From positions 1-35,338 of the forward strand of contig NZ_JAENGP010000020.1 in NCBI RefSeq assembly GCF_016595155.1: a DNA stretch of 35,338 nucleotides. Reading direction: 5' to 3'. Shown here piece by piece: positions 7,670 through 17,708 of this stretch. The notes under the pieces were generated by a model, which saw nothing but the letters and a program-made list of their open reading frames with translations, had not been told where the DNA came from and did not search any database. Made by a program: the position numbers and the translations under genes. The DNA comes from Advenella mandrilli (GTDB lineage Bacteria > Pseudomonadota > Gammaproteobacteria > Burkholderiales > Burkholderiaceae_B). Every line of letters begins with the position of its first letter. The first letter of the stretch is position 1.

Positions 7670-9130
7670 TTAATCAGCTCGATAGTTAGGCGCTTCTTTC
7701 GTAATTTGCACATCATGCACGTGAGATTCGCGAACACCCGCAGAGGTGATTTCAACGAACTCGGGCTTGGTGCGCATATCGTCGATAGAGGCACAACCGC
7801 AATACCCCATGGAGGCACGAATACCCCCTACCAATTGGTAGATAATGGCCAGCACACTGCCTTTATAGGGCACGCGACCTTCAATACCTTCAGGGACGAG
7901 CTTGTCTGTATTGTTGGACGCTTCCTGGAAGTAACGGTCGGCAGAACCTTTTTCCATGGCTGCCAGGCTACCCATGCCACGATAAGACTTGTAAGAACGG
8001 CCCTGGAACAGAATCACTTCTCCGGGGGCTTCTTCAGTACCGGCAAACATACCACCCATCATGCAGGCATAGGCACCGGCAACCAGGGCTTTGGAGACGT
8101 CTCCGGAATATCGGATACCGCCGTCGGCGATTAACGTTACACCCGTACCTTCAAGCGCTTTGGCCACATCTGAAATGGCGGTAATTTGCGGAACACCCAC
8201 ACCAGCCACAACACGGGTGGTACAAATTGAGCCGGGGCCAATACCCACTTTCACGCCATCGGCACCGGCTTCAGCCAGCGCTTTGGCAGCGGCTGCCGTC
8301 GCAATATTTCCACCAATGACATCTATCTTGGGATAGTTTTGCTTAACCCAACGAACACGATCCAGAACACCTTGCGAATGACCGTGAGCAGTGTCTACAA
8401 TGATGACATCGACGCCAGCAGCAGCCAGTTTGGCCACGCGTTCTTCGGTGCCTTCGCCAACACCCACGGCAGCGCCAACGCGCAACTGGCCGAAAGCATC
8501 TTTACAGGCAAAAGGGTGCTCGGTATTTTTAACGATATCTTTAACGGTAGCCAGGCCACGCAATTCAAAATTGTCGTTCACAATTAACACGCGTTCCAGA
8601 CGGTGTTTGTGCATTAAGGTTTGGGCTTCATCAAGCGTACTGCCTTCACGCATGGTAACCAAACGCTCTTGCGGTGTCATAACGTTTTTGATGGGCTCGT
8701 CGTAACGGTCTTCAAAACGCAGGTCACGGTTGGTGACAATACCTACTAGCTTGCCATTTTCAACAACCGGCAGGCCTGAAATACCATTTTGTTTTTGTAA
8801 TTCGATGGCATCACGAACGGTCATGATGGGTGTTACCGTGATAGGGTCGATAACAATACCGAATTCATGACGCTTGACACGGGCCACTTCACGGGCCTGT
8901 TCATCAGCGGTCATGTTTTTATGAATAATACCAATACCGCCTTCCTGGGCCATGGCAATGGCCAGACGCGACTCGGTGACGGTATCCATAGCGGCCGACA
9001 CAAGCGGAATATTCAGGCTGATATTACGGGTTAATTTGGTTTTTAAGGAAGTGTCGCGCGGCAACACATTGGAATACGCAGGTACCAATAAAACATCATC
9101 AAAGGTAAGCGCTTTTTGAACTAAACGCAT
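7670..9130 (-). CDS. guaB: Inosine-5'-monophosphate dehydrogenase
   Basis: GuaB oxidises IMP to XMP with NAD+, the committed step to guanine nucleotides. The 486-aa protein has the TIM barrel interrupted by a CBS-domain pair (about residues 95-205). The catalytic cysteine is in [13 protein letters not shown] and the mobile flap region lies near KGSADRYFQ. The start at 9130 ([20 protein letters not shown]) is preferred over a start 6 codons upstream because GGAG sits 6 bp before it. It is the first step feeding guaA downstream, but a plus-strand hydrolase and terminator lie between them. Confidence 0.97.
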   Translation of the reverse strand: MRLVQKALTFDDVLLVPAYSNVLPRDTSLKTKLTRNISLNIPLVSAAMDTVTESRLAIAMAQEGGIGIIHKNMTADEQAREVARVKRHEFGIVIDPITVTPIMTVRDAIELQKQNGISGLPVVENGKLVGIVTNRDLRFEDRYDEPIKNVMTPQERLVTMREGSTLDEAQTLMHKHRLERVLIVNDNFELRGLATVKDIVKNTEHPFACKDAFGQLRVGAAVGVGEGTEERVAKLAAAGVDVIIVDTAHGHSQGVLDRVRWVKQNYPKIDVIGGNIATAAAAKALAEAGADGVKVGIGPGSICTTRVVAGVGVPQITAISDVAKALEGTGVTLIADGGIRYSGDVSKALVAGAYACMMGGMFAGTEEAPGEVILFQGRSYKSYRGMGSLAAMEKGSADRYFQEASNNTDKLVPEGIEGRVPYKGSVLAIIYQLVGGIRASMGYCGCASIDDMRTKPEFVEITSAGVRESHVHDVQITKEAPNYRAD

Positions 9131-9203
9131 GAAAGACTCCGGGCGCAAAACAAAATTATACGCTTAAGGGATAAGGCACTCAAGCCGTTAAGCGCATTGC
9201 CAT

Positions 9204-9254
9204 AAAAAAACCCATTTGCCAATAGGCAGTTTACCTGCAAACAAAGCAAATGGG
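9204..9254 (-). terminator. Terminator downstream of purL
   Basis: On the minus strand CCCATTTGC (9254-9246) pairs with GCAAATGGG (9219-9211), followed by a run of seven T. The long loop holds a second small hairpin (GCAG and CTGC). It ends purL transcription before guaB. Confidence 0.8.
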
Positions 9255-9293
9255 TATTCTTTTTAACCGGTACAAATAACCGGAAAAACCACG

Positions 9294-12200
9294 CTAGCCC
9301 AAGGCTACCCTGGCATTCATGAACATGCGCATCCAGGGGGTGTAATCACCGCCTTCGTCCTGGCTACCCCAGGACTGGGGTGCCCAGGACATCATGACAT
9401 TACGGGTTACCCGCTCGGGGTGAGGCATCATGATACTAAAACGGCCATCTGCGGTGGTTACCCCTGCCAAGCCATAAGGACTGCCGTTGGGATTGGCCGG
9501 ATACGTTTCGGTAATCTGGCCATAGTTATTAATATAACGCACGCTGGCCAGCACTTTCTCTTTACTTCCCTGCTCGGCGAAGTTGGCAAACCCCTCTCCG
9601 TGTGCAACCGCAATGGGCAATTGCGTACCTTCCATGCCCGTAAAGAAAATGGATGGAGAGCTGGCAATTTCCACCATACTTAAGCGAGCTTCGTATTTGG
9701 CAGACTGGTTATAAGTGAATTTTGGCCAGAATTCAGCACCCGGGATCATGGGAGACAGGGCCGCCATCATTTGACAGCCATTACATACACCCAGGGCAAA
9801 TACATCGGGGCGCGCGAAATAAGCCGCAAACTGCTCTGAAAGCTGATTATTAAAGCGGATGGTACGGGCCCAGCCTTCACCGGCACCCAAAACGTCACCA
9901 TAACTGAAGCCACCCACCGACACCAGGCCCTGCGCTTCTGACAAATTGGCTTTGCCACTGAGCAAGTCGGTCATGTGGATATCGTAAGCATCAAAGCCGG
10001 CCTTGGTAAAGGCCCAGGCCATTTCCACATGGCTGTTACAGCCCTGCTCACGCAACACGGCCAATTTGGGACGCGCACCGGTATTAATGAAAGGCGCGGC
10101 AATGTTTTCCTGAGGGTTAAAATTCACTTTTGGCGTGAAACCTGGATCTGCCTTGTCATCCCAGGCACTTAATTCGGCCACGGCGCAAACCGGATTATCA
10201 CGACGCTTCATGATCTGGTAGCTAACTTCGCTCCATACTTTACCCAATTCAGCACGGTCAAAACCAAAAATCCGCTTGCCGTCCCGGTAAAACTCGACTT
10301 CGTCATGGGTATTCAGGCCACCAATGACATGAGAGCATAGGGACAGGCCGGCGGCACGCAACACTTGCAATACCGCATCACGATCAGAGGCACGCACCTG
10401 AATAACCGCCCCCGCCTCTTCATTGAACAAGGCTTTGATGGTACTTTCATCACGCTGCACGGCGACCTGTTCGGGACGAATCTTGTAATCTCCCCAATCG
10501 GCCACGTTCTGGTCAAATGTAAGCATGTCCAGGTTAATGGATACGCCCGTATGTCCGGCAAAGGCCATTTCACTAACCGTCGCCAGCAAACCGCCATCAG
10601 AACGGTCATGATAAGCAAGAATACTGCCATCTTGCGCCAGGGCACGAATCGTCACAAAGAACTTGCGCAGCAATTCGGCGTCGTCCAGATCGGGAACTTC
10701 GTGTCCATATTGGTTAATGACATGTGACAGGACAGAACCACCCAGACGGTTTTTACCAAAACCAAGGTCAATAAGAATAAGGGAAGTATTCCCCTGATCG
10801 GTCACCAGCTGCGGCGTTAAGGTTTCACGTGCATCATTAACCGGCGCAAAGGCGGTCACTACCAGGGAAACAGGAGAAACCACCTGTTTTTGTTCGTTGT
10901 TTTCTTCCCAGCTGGTCCGCATGGACAGAGAGTCTTTACCGACCGGAATGGCAAGGCCAACCTGTTGGCACAATTCGCTAATGGCCTGTACCGTATCGTA
11001 CAAGGCGGCATCCTGGCCATCTACCCCGCAAGCGGCCATCCAGTTAGCGGAAAGCTTGATATCTTCAAGCTTGGCCACATCGGCGGCGGCCAAGTTGGTC
11101 AGGGCTTCTGCAATAGACATACGGCCCGAGGCCGGTGCATTAATGATGGCCAGCGGAGAACGTTCGCCAAGTGCCATGGCTTCACCACGGTAACCGTCGT
11201 AATCGGCCAGCGTAACCGCACAATCGGCTACCGGCACCTGCCAGGGTCCAACCATCTGGTCACGGGCGTTTAAACCACCTACCGAACGGTCACCAATGGT
11301 AATCAGGAAAGTTTTATTGGCCACGGTAGGATGACGCATGACCTGACGGCAAACCGCATCGAAATCAAGACCGGTTACATCAATGGGCTCTTCGCTTAAC
11401 TGAACCCGGGTGACATCACGGAACATGCGTGGCGGTTTGCCCAGAATGACATCAATGGGCACATCGACCGGACGCAGTTCGGTAGCGGCATCCAGCGACG
11501 TGGTGTTGGCTTCACCGGGAAGCCCTTCCCCGTTGGTGACGCGCAGCACACGCTCTTCGGTGGCAACACCTACCACCGCATACGGGCAACGCTCCCGTTT
11601 GGCCAGCGCATCAAAACGCGGCAGGTCTTCGGGAAGAATGGAAAGCACATACCGTTCCTGGGCCTCATTACTCCAGATTTCGGCGGCAGACATACCCGAT
11701 TCTTCAAGATTAACCCGTTTCAAGTCAAAAATAGCACCACGACCGGCATCATTGACCAATTCGGGGAAAGCATTAGACAAACCACCCGCACCCACATCAT
11801 GAATGGCAATAATGGGGTTGTCGTCCAGGAGCTGCCAGCAGGCGTCAATCACTTCCTGGGCACGACGCTCCAACTCGGGGTTACCACGCTGGACGGAATC
11901 AAAATCAAGCTGGGCCGAGTTGGCACCTACATCCATACTGGAAGCGGCACTGCCGCCCATGCCAATACGCATGCCCGGGCCACCCAGCTGAACCAGCAAG
12001 GCACCGGGTGGAATTTGGTTTTTGTGGGTTTGGCTGGCATCAATAGAGCCCATGCCCCCTGCCAACATGATGGGCTTGTGATAACCCCATTTTTGCCCGG
12101 CAACGGTTTGCTCATAAACCCGGAAGTAACCCAGCAAATTGGGACGGCCAAATTCATTATTAAAGGCAGCGCCCCCAATAGGGCCATCTATCATAATGTC

Positions 12201-13337
12201 CAGTGGGGTGGCAATGCGGTCTGGTGCACCGTGGGAATCTTTTTCCCAGGACTCAAGAGCATCTTCAAACTGAAGATTGGAAACCGTAAAGCCGGTTAAC
12301 CCAGCCTTGGGCTTGGAGCCGCGTCCGGTTGCGCCTTCATCGCGAATTTCACCACCCGCCCCTGTGGCCGCACCGGGAAACGGTGCAATGGCCGTGGGGT
12401 GGTTATGGGTTTCCACTTTCATGAGTACATGGGTAAGACGCTCATGTGAGGCATACCTGCCAGGGCCGGCTTCGGCAATATCAGGATAGAAACGCTGGGC
12501 AATCCCACCTTCCATAACGGCAGAGTTGTCTGAATAGGCCACTACTGTGCCCAGTGGCTGTGCGGCGTGGGTTTGACGAATCATGCCAAACAGCGTGTTT
12601 TCTTTTTCTTCGCCATCGATTTTCCACTTGGCGTTGAATATCTTGTGGCGGCAGTGCTCACTGTTGGCCTGCGCAAACATCATCAGTTCAACATCGGTGG
12701 GGTCACGTCCCAGCGTTGCAAATGCATCAACCAGATATTCAATTTCGTCTTCGGACAGTGCCAGACCCAATTCAGTATTGGCCTTTTCAAGCGCCTCTTG
12801 ACCCTGTGCCAGTACAGGCACGGTTTGCAAGGGCTTGCCTTCAAGTGCCCTGAACAGGGCTTGCCCGTCAAAATCGACATCCACCACGGTTTCAGTCATA
12901 CGGTCATGCAGCATAGCTGCCATGCTGCCAAGCTGCGCCTCGGTAAACTGCTTGCTACCCAGCAGGCCTTTTTCAGGAATTAACAGGTATTCGATACCCC
13001 GTTCAATTCTTTTAATGCCAGACAGGCCACAGTTATGGGCGATATCAGTGGCTTTACTGGCCCATGGAGATATGGTTCCCAAACGGGGCAATACCCGCAC
13101 ACTAACTGTTTTTTTATCCTGAATGTCTTCGGCATTGACAGGGCGACCATAGTCGAGCAGTTGTTTCAGGCGTTGCTGTTCGGCTTCGGTGAGGGTTTGC
13201 TCACTAAGCACGTGGTGTTCATAGCGAGCCACCACATTGGCAATGGGAATACCTGCCGATTTTATTTTGGAAAGAAGACGTTCGCGCTTAAACGCAGACA
13301 ACACTGAAGAACCGGGAATAAATTGGTAAATAGACAC
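9294..13337 (-). CDS. purL: Phosphoribosylformylglycinamidine synthase (single-chain)
   Basis: PurL converts FGAR to FGAM with glutamine and ATP in purine synthesis. The roughly 1347-aa single-chain form typical of proteobacteria is intact: an N-terminal PurS-like part, two AIRS-type synthase domains ([16 protein letters not shown] and [16 protein letters not shown] motifs), and a C-terminal glutaminase with nucleophile Cys in LGVCNGCQ and HGEGF/PHPER near the end. The N-terminus is uncertain. By family alignment, translation should begin near the GTG at 13337 ([22 protein letters not shown]), but no Shine-Dalgarno is visible there. The frame stays open to an ATG at 13445, and a second GTG lies at 13349. 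Confidence 0.95.
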   Translation of the reverse strand: MSIYQFIPGSSVLSAFKRERLLSKIKSAGIPIANVVARYEHHVLSEQTLTEAEQQRLKQLLDYGRPVNAEDIQDKKTVSVRVLPRLGTISPWASKATDIAHNCGLSGIKRIERGIEYLLIPEKGLLGSKQFTEAQLGSMAAMLHDRMTETVVDVDFDGQALFRALEGKPLQTVPVLAQGQEALEKANTELGLALSEDEIEYLVDAFATLGRDPTDVELMMFAQANSEHCRHKIFNAKWKIDGEEKENTLFGMIRQTHAAQPLGTVVAYSDNSAVMEGGIAQRFYPDIAEAGPGRYASHERLTHVLMKVETHNHPTAIAPFPGAATGAGGEIRDEGATGRGSKPKAGLTGFTVSNLQFEDALESWEKDSHGAPDRIATPLDIMIDGPIGGAAFNNEFGRPNLLGYFRVYEQTVAGQKWGYHKPIMLAGGMGSIDASQTHKNQIPPGALLVQLGGPGMRIGMGGSAASSMDVGANSAQLDFDSVQRGNPELERRAQEVIDACWQLLDDNPIIAIHDVGAGGLSNAFPELVNDAGRGAIFDLKRVNLEESGMSAAEIWSNEAQERYVLSILPEDLPRFDALAKRERCPYAVVGVATEERVLRVTNGEGLPGEANTTSLDAATELRPVDVPIDVILGKPPRMFRDVTRVQLSEEPIDVTGLDFDAVCRQVMRHPTVANKTFLITIGDRSVGGLNARDQMVGPWQVPVADCAVTLADYDGYRGEAMALGERSPLAIINAPASGRMSIAEALTNLAAADVAKLEDIKLSANWMAACGVDGQDAALYDTVQAISELCQQVGLAIPVGKDSLSMRTSWEENNEQKQVVSPVSLVVTAFAPVNDARETLTPQLVTDQGNTSLILIDLGFGKNRLGGSVLSHVINQYGHEVPDLDDAELLRKFFVTIRALAQDGSILAYHDRSDGGLLATVSEMAFAGHTGVSINLDMLTFDQNVADWGDYKIRPEQVAVQRDESTIKALFNEEAGAVIQVRASDRDAVLQVLRAAGLSLCSHVIGGLNTHDEVEFYRDGKRIFGFDRAELGKVWSEVSYQIMKRRDNPVCAVAELSAWDDKADPGFTPKVNFNPQENIAAPFINTGARPKLAVLREQGCNSHVEMAWAFTKAGFDAYDIHMTDLLSGKANLSEAQGLVSVGGFSYGDVLGAGEGWARTIRFNNQLSEQFAAYFARPDVFALGVCNGCQMMAALSPMIPGAEFWPKFTYNQSAKYEARLSMVEIASSPSIFFTGMEGTQLPIAVAHGEGFANFAEQGSKEKVLASVRYINNYGQITETYPANPNGSPYGLAGVTTADGRFSIMMPHPERVTRNVMMSWAPQSWGSQDEGGDYTPWMRMFMNARVALG

Positions 13338-13673
13338 GTTTTTGTTCACAAAAAAACAAGCTGGATGGAAAGCCCCTATTTTAGCCTGCCTTGGCGATTG
13401 GCTCTGAAAAAAAACCCTTATGGACAAAAATATTGGCAAGGCCATCCGGGTTTCCCAGCTCTGCCTCCGGTTATTACAATTAATTACAACATAATGCCAC
13501 CACGGCCCCTTACGTCATCAATAAAAAAAGTCTTATAAATCAAACCTGTCCAATATTCCAAATCTCTTAATAATGAATTTAAAAAGTATCGCTAACTATT
13601 TAATATATATACTTTTTTTATTTTAAATTCTATAATTGAAAAAACCCTATTCTAATTATATTTATTCTTGACT
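13338..13673. other. Divergent purL/pbpG intergenic region
   Basis: This 336-bp non-coding stretch has a GC-richer half next to purL and a very AT-rich half next to pbpG. TATAAT at 13631-13636, about 38 bp before the pbpG start, is a plausible -10 element, although no good -35 is seen. On the purL side no promoter could be chosen with confidence. No RNA gene or repeat was recognised. Confidence 0.5.
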
Positions 13674-14567
13674 ATGCGAAAATACCTAAACAAAACCCTT
13701 TCTGCTTGCTTGGGGGCATTTTGTGCCTTAAGTATGCAGCTAGCCCCTGTGGCTCATGCCCAAACAGCCGGAAAACCCATTTCCGTTCCAAATGTAACCG
13801 GCACGGCCGATAATGGCGCCTCCCTTAAATCAGAAGTTGCCTACGTGGTCGATCTTAATTCAAATCAGGTGCTGTTTTCCAAAAACAGCGACACCATACG
13901 ACCTATTGCCTCAATCAGCAAACTCATGACCGCCCTGGTCATTGCCAAGGCGCATTTGCCCATGAATGAGCAAATTCAAATCGTTGATGGCGATGTCGAT
14001 CGTTTCAAGTACTCCAGCTCACGCCTCAGTGTCGGCACTACGCTTACCCGCCGGGAATTATTGCATCTGGCGCTCATGTCCTCTGAAAACCGGGCTGCCC
14101 ATGCTTTGGGTCGCACCTACCCGGGTGGTATGGAAGCCTTTGTGCGCGAAATGAACGCACAGGCACGTGCCCTTGGCATGACCCGAAGCCGCTTTGTAGA
14201 GCCCACCGGCCTGTCACCCATGAATGTTTCCTCACCCCGCGATCTGGTCAGGTTAATTCAGGCCACCTCAGAACAGCCACTGATTCGCCAGCTTTCTACC
14301 AGCGACGAATATGAAGTGGTCACCAGCAACGGGAGAACACAAAAATACAAAAACACCAACCGTCTTGTCAGAAACTCCAACTGGGCAATCCAGGTATCAA
14401 AAACCGGATACATTAAAGAATCCGGTGATTGCCTGGTCATGAAAACACAAATGGACGGCCGTCCGGTTGCCGTTGTGTTGCTGAATTCACAAGGCCGCCT
14501 TACCCGTTTTGCCGATGCAGTCCGGGTACGCCATTTAGTACAAAGCGATTACCCTACTTTGTTATAA
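13674..14567 (+). CDS. pbpG: D-alanyl-D-alanine endopeptidase (PBP7/8 type)
   Basis: A periplasmic low-molecular-weight penicillin-binding protein that cuts D,D-crosslinks in peptidoglycan. The 297-aa protein begins with a signal peptide (MRKYLNKTLSACLGAFCALS, cleavage after AHA). It contains the three serine-peptidase motifs in order: SISK (SxxK), SSEN (SxN) and KTGY (KTG). The length suits PbpG rather than the longer DacA/DacB carboxypeptidases, which have an extra C-terminal domain. The ATG at 13674 is preferred over a TTG two codons earlier. It is monocistronic and followed by two hairpins. Confidence 0.9.
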   Translation: MRKYLNKTLSACLGAFCALSMQLAPVAHAQTAGKPISVPNVTGTADNGASLKSEVAYVVDLNSNQVLFSKNSDTIRPIASISKLMTALVIAKAHLPMNEQIQIVDGDVDRFKYSSSRLSVGTTLTRRELLHLALMSSENRAAHALGRTYPGGMEAFVREMNAQARALGMTRSRFVEPTGLSPMNVSSPRDLVRLIQATSEQPLIRQLSTSDEYEVVTSNGRTQKYKNTNRLVRNSNWAIQVSKTGYIKESGDCLVMKTQMDGRPVAVVLLNSQGRLTRFADAVRVRHLVQSDYPTLL

Positions 14568-14582
14568 GGCAAATTTTTATTA

Positions 14583-14652
14583 ATGCTTATTGACCGTTTA
14601 TTGGGTAAATAAGCATCAGCCAACATCATAATTCCCGGCACTTGCCGGGGAT
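14583..14652 (+). terminator. Two hairpins downstream of pbpG
   Basis: The first hairpin pairs ATGCTTATT with AATAAGCAT (14583-14616, 9 bp). The second pairs CCCGGC with GCCGGG around ACTT (14634-14649) and is followed by an AT-rich stretch (ATTATTTATA). Together they probably end pbpG and perhaps the convergent esterase-like gene. Confidence 0.6.
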
Positions 14653-14673
14653 TATTTATATCTAAAAACAATA

Positions 14674-15399
14674 TTAATGAATGGTGTCATCATCTTCGGG
14701 CCCGGTTTCACGTAATTCATACTCGCTTCCTTCGGCTTCTTGCCAATACCTTAAAGGCACGCAGGTCAGCAACCGCTCTATCATTCTTTTGCTTAACACC
14801 GGATCCAGTGAGTTTTTTGTCTTATTGGCAATATCCACCGTGGCATCACCCTGTATTTGGTCTATATGAAGATGCGTGTCACGGGCAAAATGAAAATTGA
14901 CTTTCTCGTCTTCATCGGCGTGCAATAAATGAATGGTCTGTTCAATAGACAGGGATTCGGGCAATTGCACGAATCGCCCGCCAAATGTAATGATCCGGCC
15001 AGCCGGCACTTGTTCAGCCTTGGTTAACTCTAGCACCACACTGGCGGCATAACCTACCCCAATCAGAGCGGTTGCCTGTACGGGCAGGCCATACTCCTGC
15101 TGCTTGCCATTGATATAGGCAAGATATTGCTCACTGCTTTGTGCCACCATCTGGCCCAGCTCCGCTTCGGACAGTGCCTGATGTTGCAACAACTTTCCTT
15201 CCCAGGAATCAGGCTTGTTTGCCTGGGCCGGGTAATGGCAAACCGCCACCACGGCGGCATTTTCAAAATTCTGGCATATTTGCTGCACCAGCACATCCAG
15301 ATTATCTTTTTGCCTTGTATCGTCAAAAAAAATAATAAACAATTGTTTGATGTCGTTCTTTCCGGGAACAAGTATTCTTTCGGTTACCAGCGCTGTCAT
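14674..15399 (-). CDS. YpfH-like esterase homologue, nucleophile lost
   Basis: The 241-aa protein follows the layout of the YpfH/carboxylesterase branch of alpha/beta hydrolases: an N-terminal sheet with LFIIFFDD, a helical region with QMVAQSSEQYLAYI, an elbow region LIGVGYAASVVLEL, and a late HADEDEKVNFHFARD block where the acid residue lies. At the elbow the expected G-x-S-x-G reads GVGYA (114-118), so the nucleophilic serine is glycine and the last glycine is alanine. It is therefore probably not a hydrolase and may be a binding or structural relic that is still intact as a reading frame. The function is unknown. Confidence 0.7.
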   Translation of the reverse strand: MTALVTERILVPGKNDIKQLFIIFFDDTRQKDNLDVLVQQICQNFENAAVVAVCHYPAQANKPDSWEGKLLQHQALSEAELGQMVAQSSEQYLAYINGKQQEYGLPVQATALIGVGYAASVVLELTKAEQVPAGRIITFGGRFVQLPESLSIEQTIHLLHADEDEKVNFHFARDTHLHIDQIQGDATVDIANKTKNSLDPVLSKRMIERLLTCVPLRYWQEAEGSEYELRETGPEDDDTIH

Positions 15400-15462
15400 G
15401 TTGATGCCTATAAAAAACTGCGTAATAATGTAATTCTATCTTAACATTCCCCTGGAATTTTC

Positions 15463-15921
15463 ATGTCTGACTCTTTAAATCAAACCATCTCCGACGAAAT
15501 CAAGAAGGCAATGCGCGCCAAACAGTCCGAGCGCCTGGGTACTTTGCGCTTTTTGCAAGCGGCCATCAAACAAAAAGAAGTAGATGAACGCACAGAACTG
15601 TCCAACGACGATATTCTGGCCATTATTGAAAAGCAAATCAAACAAAGAAAAGAATCCATTGCCGCCTACGAAAAGGCAGGCCGCACCGAAACCGCCGAAG
15701 CGGAAAAAGCCGAAATGCAAGTACTGGCTGAATTCCTGCCCGAACAGGCCAGTCCTGAAGAAATGATTGCCGTTATTACCGCCGCCATCGAAGAAGTGGC
15801 CGCACAGGGGGTAAGCGGTGCCCCGGCTATGGGTAAAGCCATGGCTATTATCAAGCAAAAACTGGCCGGCCGTGCTGATATGTCCGAGCTTTCCAAACAG
15901 CTCAAAGCCCGCCTGATGTAA
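15463..15921 (+). CDS. yqeY: GatB/YqeY domain protein
   Basis: The 152-aa soluble protein matches the YqeY family: MSDSLNQTISDEIKKAMRAK at the start, RLGTLRFLQAAIKQKEVDER, ESIAAYEKAGRTE, and a C-terminal domain like the tail domain of GatB (ending LSKQLKARLM). YqeY resembles the tRNA-binding region of the Asp/Glu-tRNA amidotransferase and is thought to bind tRNA, but its role is not settled. In many relatives it follows rpsU; here rpsU is absent and the gene stands alone between the esterase-like gene and dinB. Its ribosome site (GGAA) is weak. Confidence 0.9.
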   Translation: MSDSLNQTISDEIKKAMRAKQSERLGTLRFLQAAIKQKEVDERTELSNDDILAIIEKQIKQRKESIAAYEKAGRTETAEAEKAEMQVLAEFLPEQASPEEMIAVITAAIEEVAAQGVSGAPAMGKAMAIIKQKLAGRADMSELSKQLKARLM

Positions 15922-15983
15922 TTTTCCATCCCAGCCAGGCCATGTGTTCCTCTATGTACACCTGCGGCCTTCGCTGGGCCACT

Positions 15984-16004
15984 TACCCGCTACCCGCTAC
16001 CCGC
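15984..16004. repeat. Three tandem copies of the 7-mer TACCCGC
   Basis: The non-coding gap between yqeY and dinB holds a perfect three-copy 7-bp tandem repeat. It is too short for a satellite or CRISPR array and is probably slippage. Confidence 0.9.
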
Positions 16005-16069
16005 AAGCGCGGCAAGCGTTAAACTAGCCAGGCTGGGTGCAATGCCTGATATCTGCCTTATGACACTTC

Positions 16070-17134
16070 TTACAGCAGTGACAATTGCTGTCCGCTTTGC
16101 TGCTCCTCGGGAAAATGACTTACACCAATACCGGCCAGCCGAAATTTATGGCTCTTGATGTCATCATCGACCCTTTCAAGCAAGAGCAGGCCAGCCTGCA
16201 GCAGATGTGCCTGGCCATGTAAGGGCGCAGAAAATGTTTTTGAACGGGTAATAATACGAAACGAGTTTGTTTTGAGCTTTAACGTAACCGTACAGCCGAA
16301 TTTTTTCTTTTTCAGCAATTGACCCCATAACTTGGTACACAATGCCCTTAAGGGCGTTTCTATTTGCTCAAACAGGATATCTTCATCAAAGGTGGTTTCA
16401 GTTGAAATCTGCTGGGCTGGCTGGTTGGACTCTACCGACCGCTCATCAATACCGCGGGCCAGTTGATACAGGCGATGGCCGAATTTACCAAAATGGAACG
16501 CCAGCTCGGCATGATTAAAACGTAAAAGATCACTAACCGTAAACATGCCCAATTGATGAAATTTAGCCAACGTGACCTTACCCACCCCGGGAATTTTCTG
16601 TAAAGGCAAAGGTGCCAGAAAATCTTGCACCCTGGCGGGTGAAATGACAAAAATACCATTGGGCTTGCGCCAATCAGAGGCAATTTTTGCCAGGAACTTA
16701 TTAGGCGCCACACCGGCTGAGGCGGTTAAGCCCGTCAGCGAAAAAATATCCGCCCGGATGGCATTGGCCACCGCGGTTGCAGAAGGCAGGTTCTTGAGGT
16801 TAGCCGTCACATCCAGATAGGCCTCGTCTAGCGACAAAGGTTCAATCTTGTGGGTATAACGCTCAAAAACAGACCTGACCTGTCTGGACACCGTACGGTA
16901 AAGATCAAAGTTGGGGGGGATATAAATGGCCTGCGGACATAATGTCCTGGCTTTAGCCACCGACATGGCCGAACGCAGCCCGTATTTCCGGGCCTCATAA
17001 GAGGCCGCACAAATCACCGAGCGGCCACTATCCCAGGCAACCACGACTGGCTTGCCTTGCAACGATGGATTTTCCCTAAGCTCGACAGAAGCATAGAAAG
17101 CATCCATATCAACATGAATAATCTTGCGCATCAT
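16070..17134 (-). CDS. dinB: DNA polymerase IV (Y-family)
   Basis: A translesion polymerase of 354 aa. Catalytic acids lie in HVDMDAFYASVE and SLDEAYLD, a helix-hairpin-helix (IPGVGKVTLAKF) lies near the thumb, and the little-finger domain is present. The protein ends QLSLL, a beta-clamp binding motif. The start is one of two adjacent ATG codons at 17134/17131, after a possible TTG; the ribosome site is poor. No LexA box could be found in the 85 bp upstream, so SOS control is not supported here. It is divergent from a small lipoprotein gene. Confidence 0.95.
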   Translation of the reverse strand: MMRKIIHVDMDAFYASVELRENPSLQGKPVVVAWDSGRSVICAASYEARKYGLRSAMSVAKARTLCPQAIYIPPNFDLYRTVSRQVRSVFERYTHKIEPLSLDEAYLDVTANLKNLPSATAVANAIRADIFSLTGLTASAGVAPNKFLAKIASDWRKPNGIFVISPARVQDFLAPLPLQKIPGVGKVTLAKFHQLGMFTVSDLLRFNHAELAFHFGKFGHRLYQLARGIDERSVESNQPAQQISTETTFDEDILFEQIETPLRALCTKLWGQLLKKKKFGCTVTLKLKTNSFRIITRSKTFSAPLHGQAHLLQAGLLLLERVDDDIKSHKFRLAGIGVSHFPEEQQSGQQLSLL

Positions 17135-17222
17135 CAAAAAGCAGGCCTTGAATTGGATTACAATACATAGTTATGCTTAATGCACTAACTACATACTTCA
17201 CATACACCTTTTATTATAAGTC

Positions 17223-17354
17223 ATGAAAAACAAACTATTTTTGCTAGCCATTGCCACCCTACTTGCCGCCTGTAGCAGCAAAGGCTTTTATGATGGTGCC
17301 CCTTCGGTGCCTGCCGATGTCCCGCCCCCAACCAATTTAATGACTCCCCAATAA
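17223..17354 (+). CDS. Small lipoprotein (43 aa)
   Basis: An ATG at 17223 opens a 43-residue frame with a lipoprotein signal: MKNKLFLLAIATLLAAC, lipobox LAAC with Cys17, then SSKGFYDGAP and a proline-rich tail (VPADVPPPTN). The mature part is only 27 residues, like other tiny lipoproteins of unknown role. Lys20 at +4 and Ser18 at +2 give no Asp inner-membrane retention signal, so the outer membrane is predicted. It precedes the 110-aa unknown by 21 bp on the same strand, suggesting co-transcription. Confidence 0.65.
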   Translation: MKNKLFLLAIATLLAACSSKGFYDGAPSVPADVPPPTNLMTPQ

Positions 17355-17375
17355 TAACAATACTGCCCCATAAAA

Positions 17376-17708
17376 ATGCAAAGCACTTTAATCCGCCCTC
17401 TTGAGCACGGCATAGAAATTCAGTGTGAAGTTGAAAACCAGTCTTTGAATATTTATTTCATCCTGGGTGAAACCGATTTCGAAGAAATTACCACACTGGT
17501 TCCTAAAGAACGTTTTGAACAAGGCAACGATATCCACGTTGCCTCTATTAACGAATCCCAGGACATTGAAGACGAAATGGAATCGGTTCTGGTTAACATG
17601 CAACCGGAAGATACGGTTATTTTCTTTTGCTCAGATGAAAACAGTTTCCATGTTGGACTGGATTTTCTGAATTATCAAGATTCACGTTCTTTTATCAAGC
17701 CCAATTAA
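17376..17708 (+). CDS. Conserved-looking hypothetical acidic protein (110 aa)
   Basis: I do not recognise this family. The protein is small, acidic and soluble, without signal peptide or cysteine motif; its tail SFIKPN is basic. It starts MQSTLIRPLEHGIEIQCEVE and contains two blocks of acidic residues (DIEDEMESVL and QPEDTVIFFCSDEN). Strand-helix alternation suggests a compact alpha/beta domain. No clear Shine-Dalgarno precedes the ATG. It follows the small lipoprotein gene closely, and its last 27 bp overlap the convergent helicase gene on the other strand. Confidence 0.6.
   Translation: MQSTLIRPLEHGIEIQCEVENQSLNIYFILGETDFEEITTLVPKERFEQGNDIHVASINESQDIEDEMESVLVNMQPEDTVIFFCSDENSFHVGLDFLNYQDSRSFIKPN

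Noticed and set aside
11799-12299. A 166-codon open frame on the plus strand inside purL
   Set aside because: It lies wholly antisense to strongly family-like purL codons and has no recognisable protein features; a shadow of codon bias.
15984-16004. Tandem repeats as a possible CRISPR array
   Set aside because: The units are 7 bp without spacers and occur only three times.
17135-17222. Possible LexA box upstream of dinB
   Set aside because: No CTGT-N8-ACAG-like sequence was found in the gap, so SOS control is not claimed.
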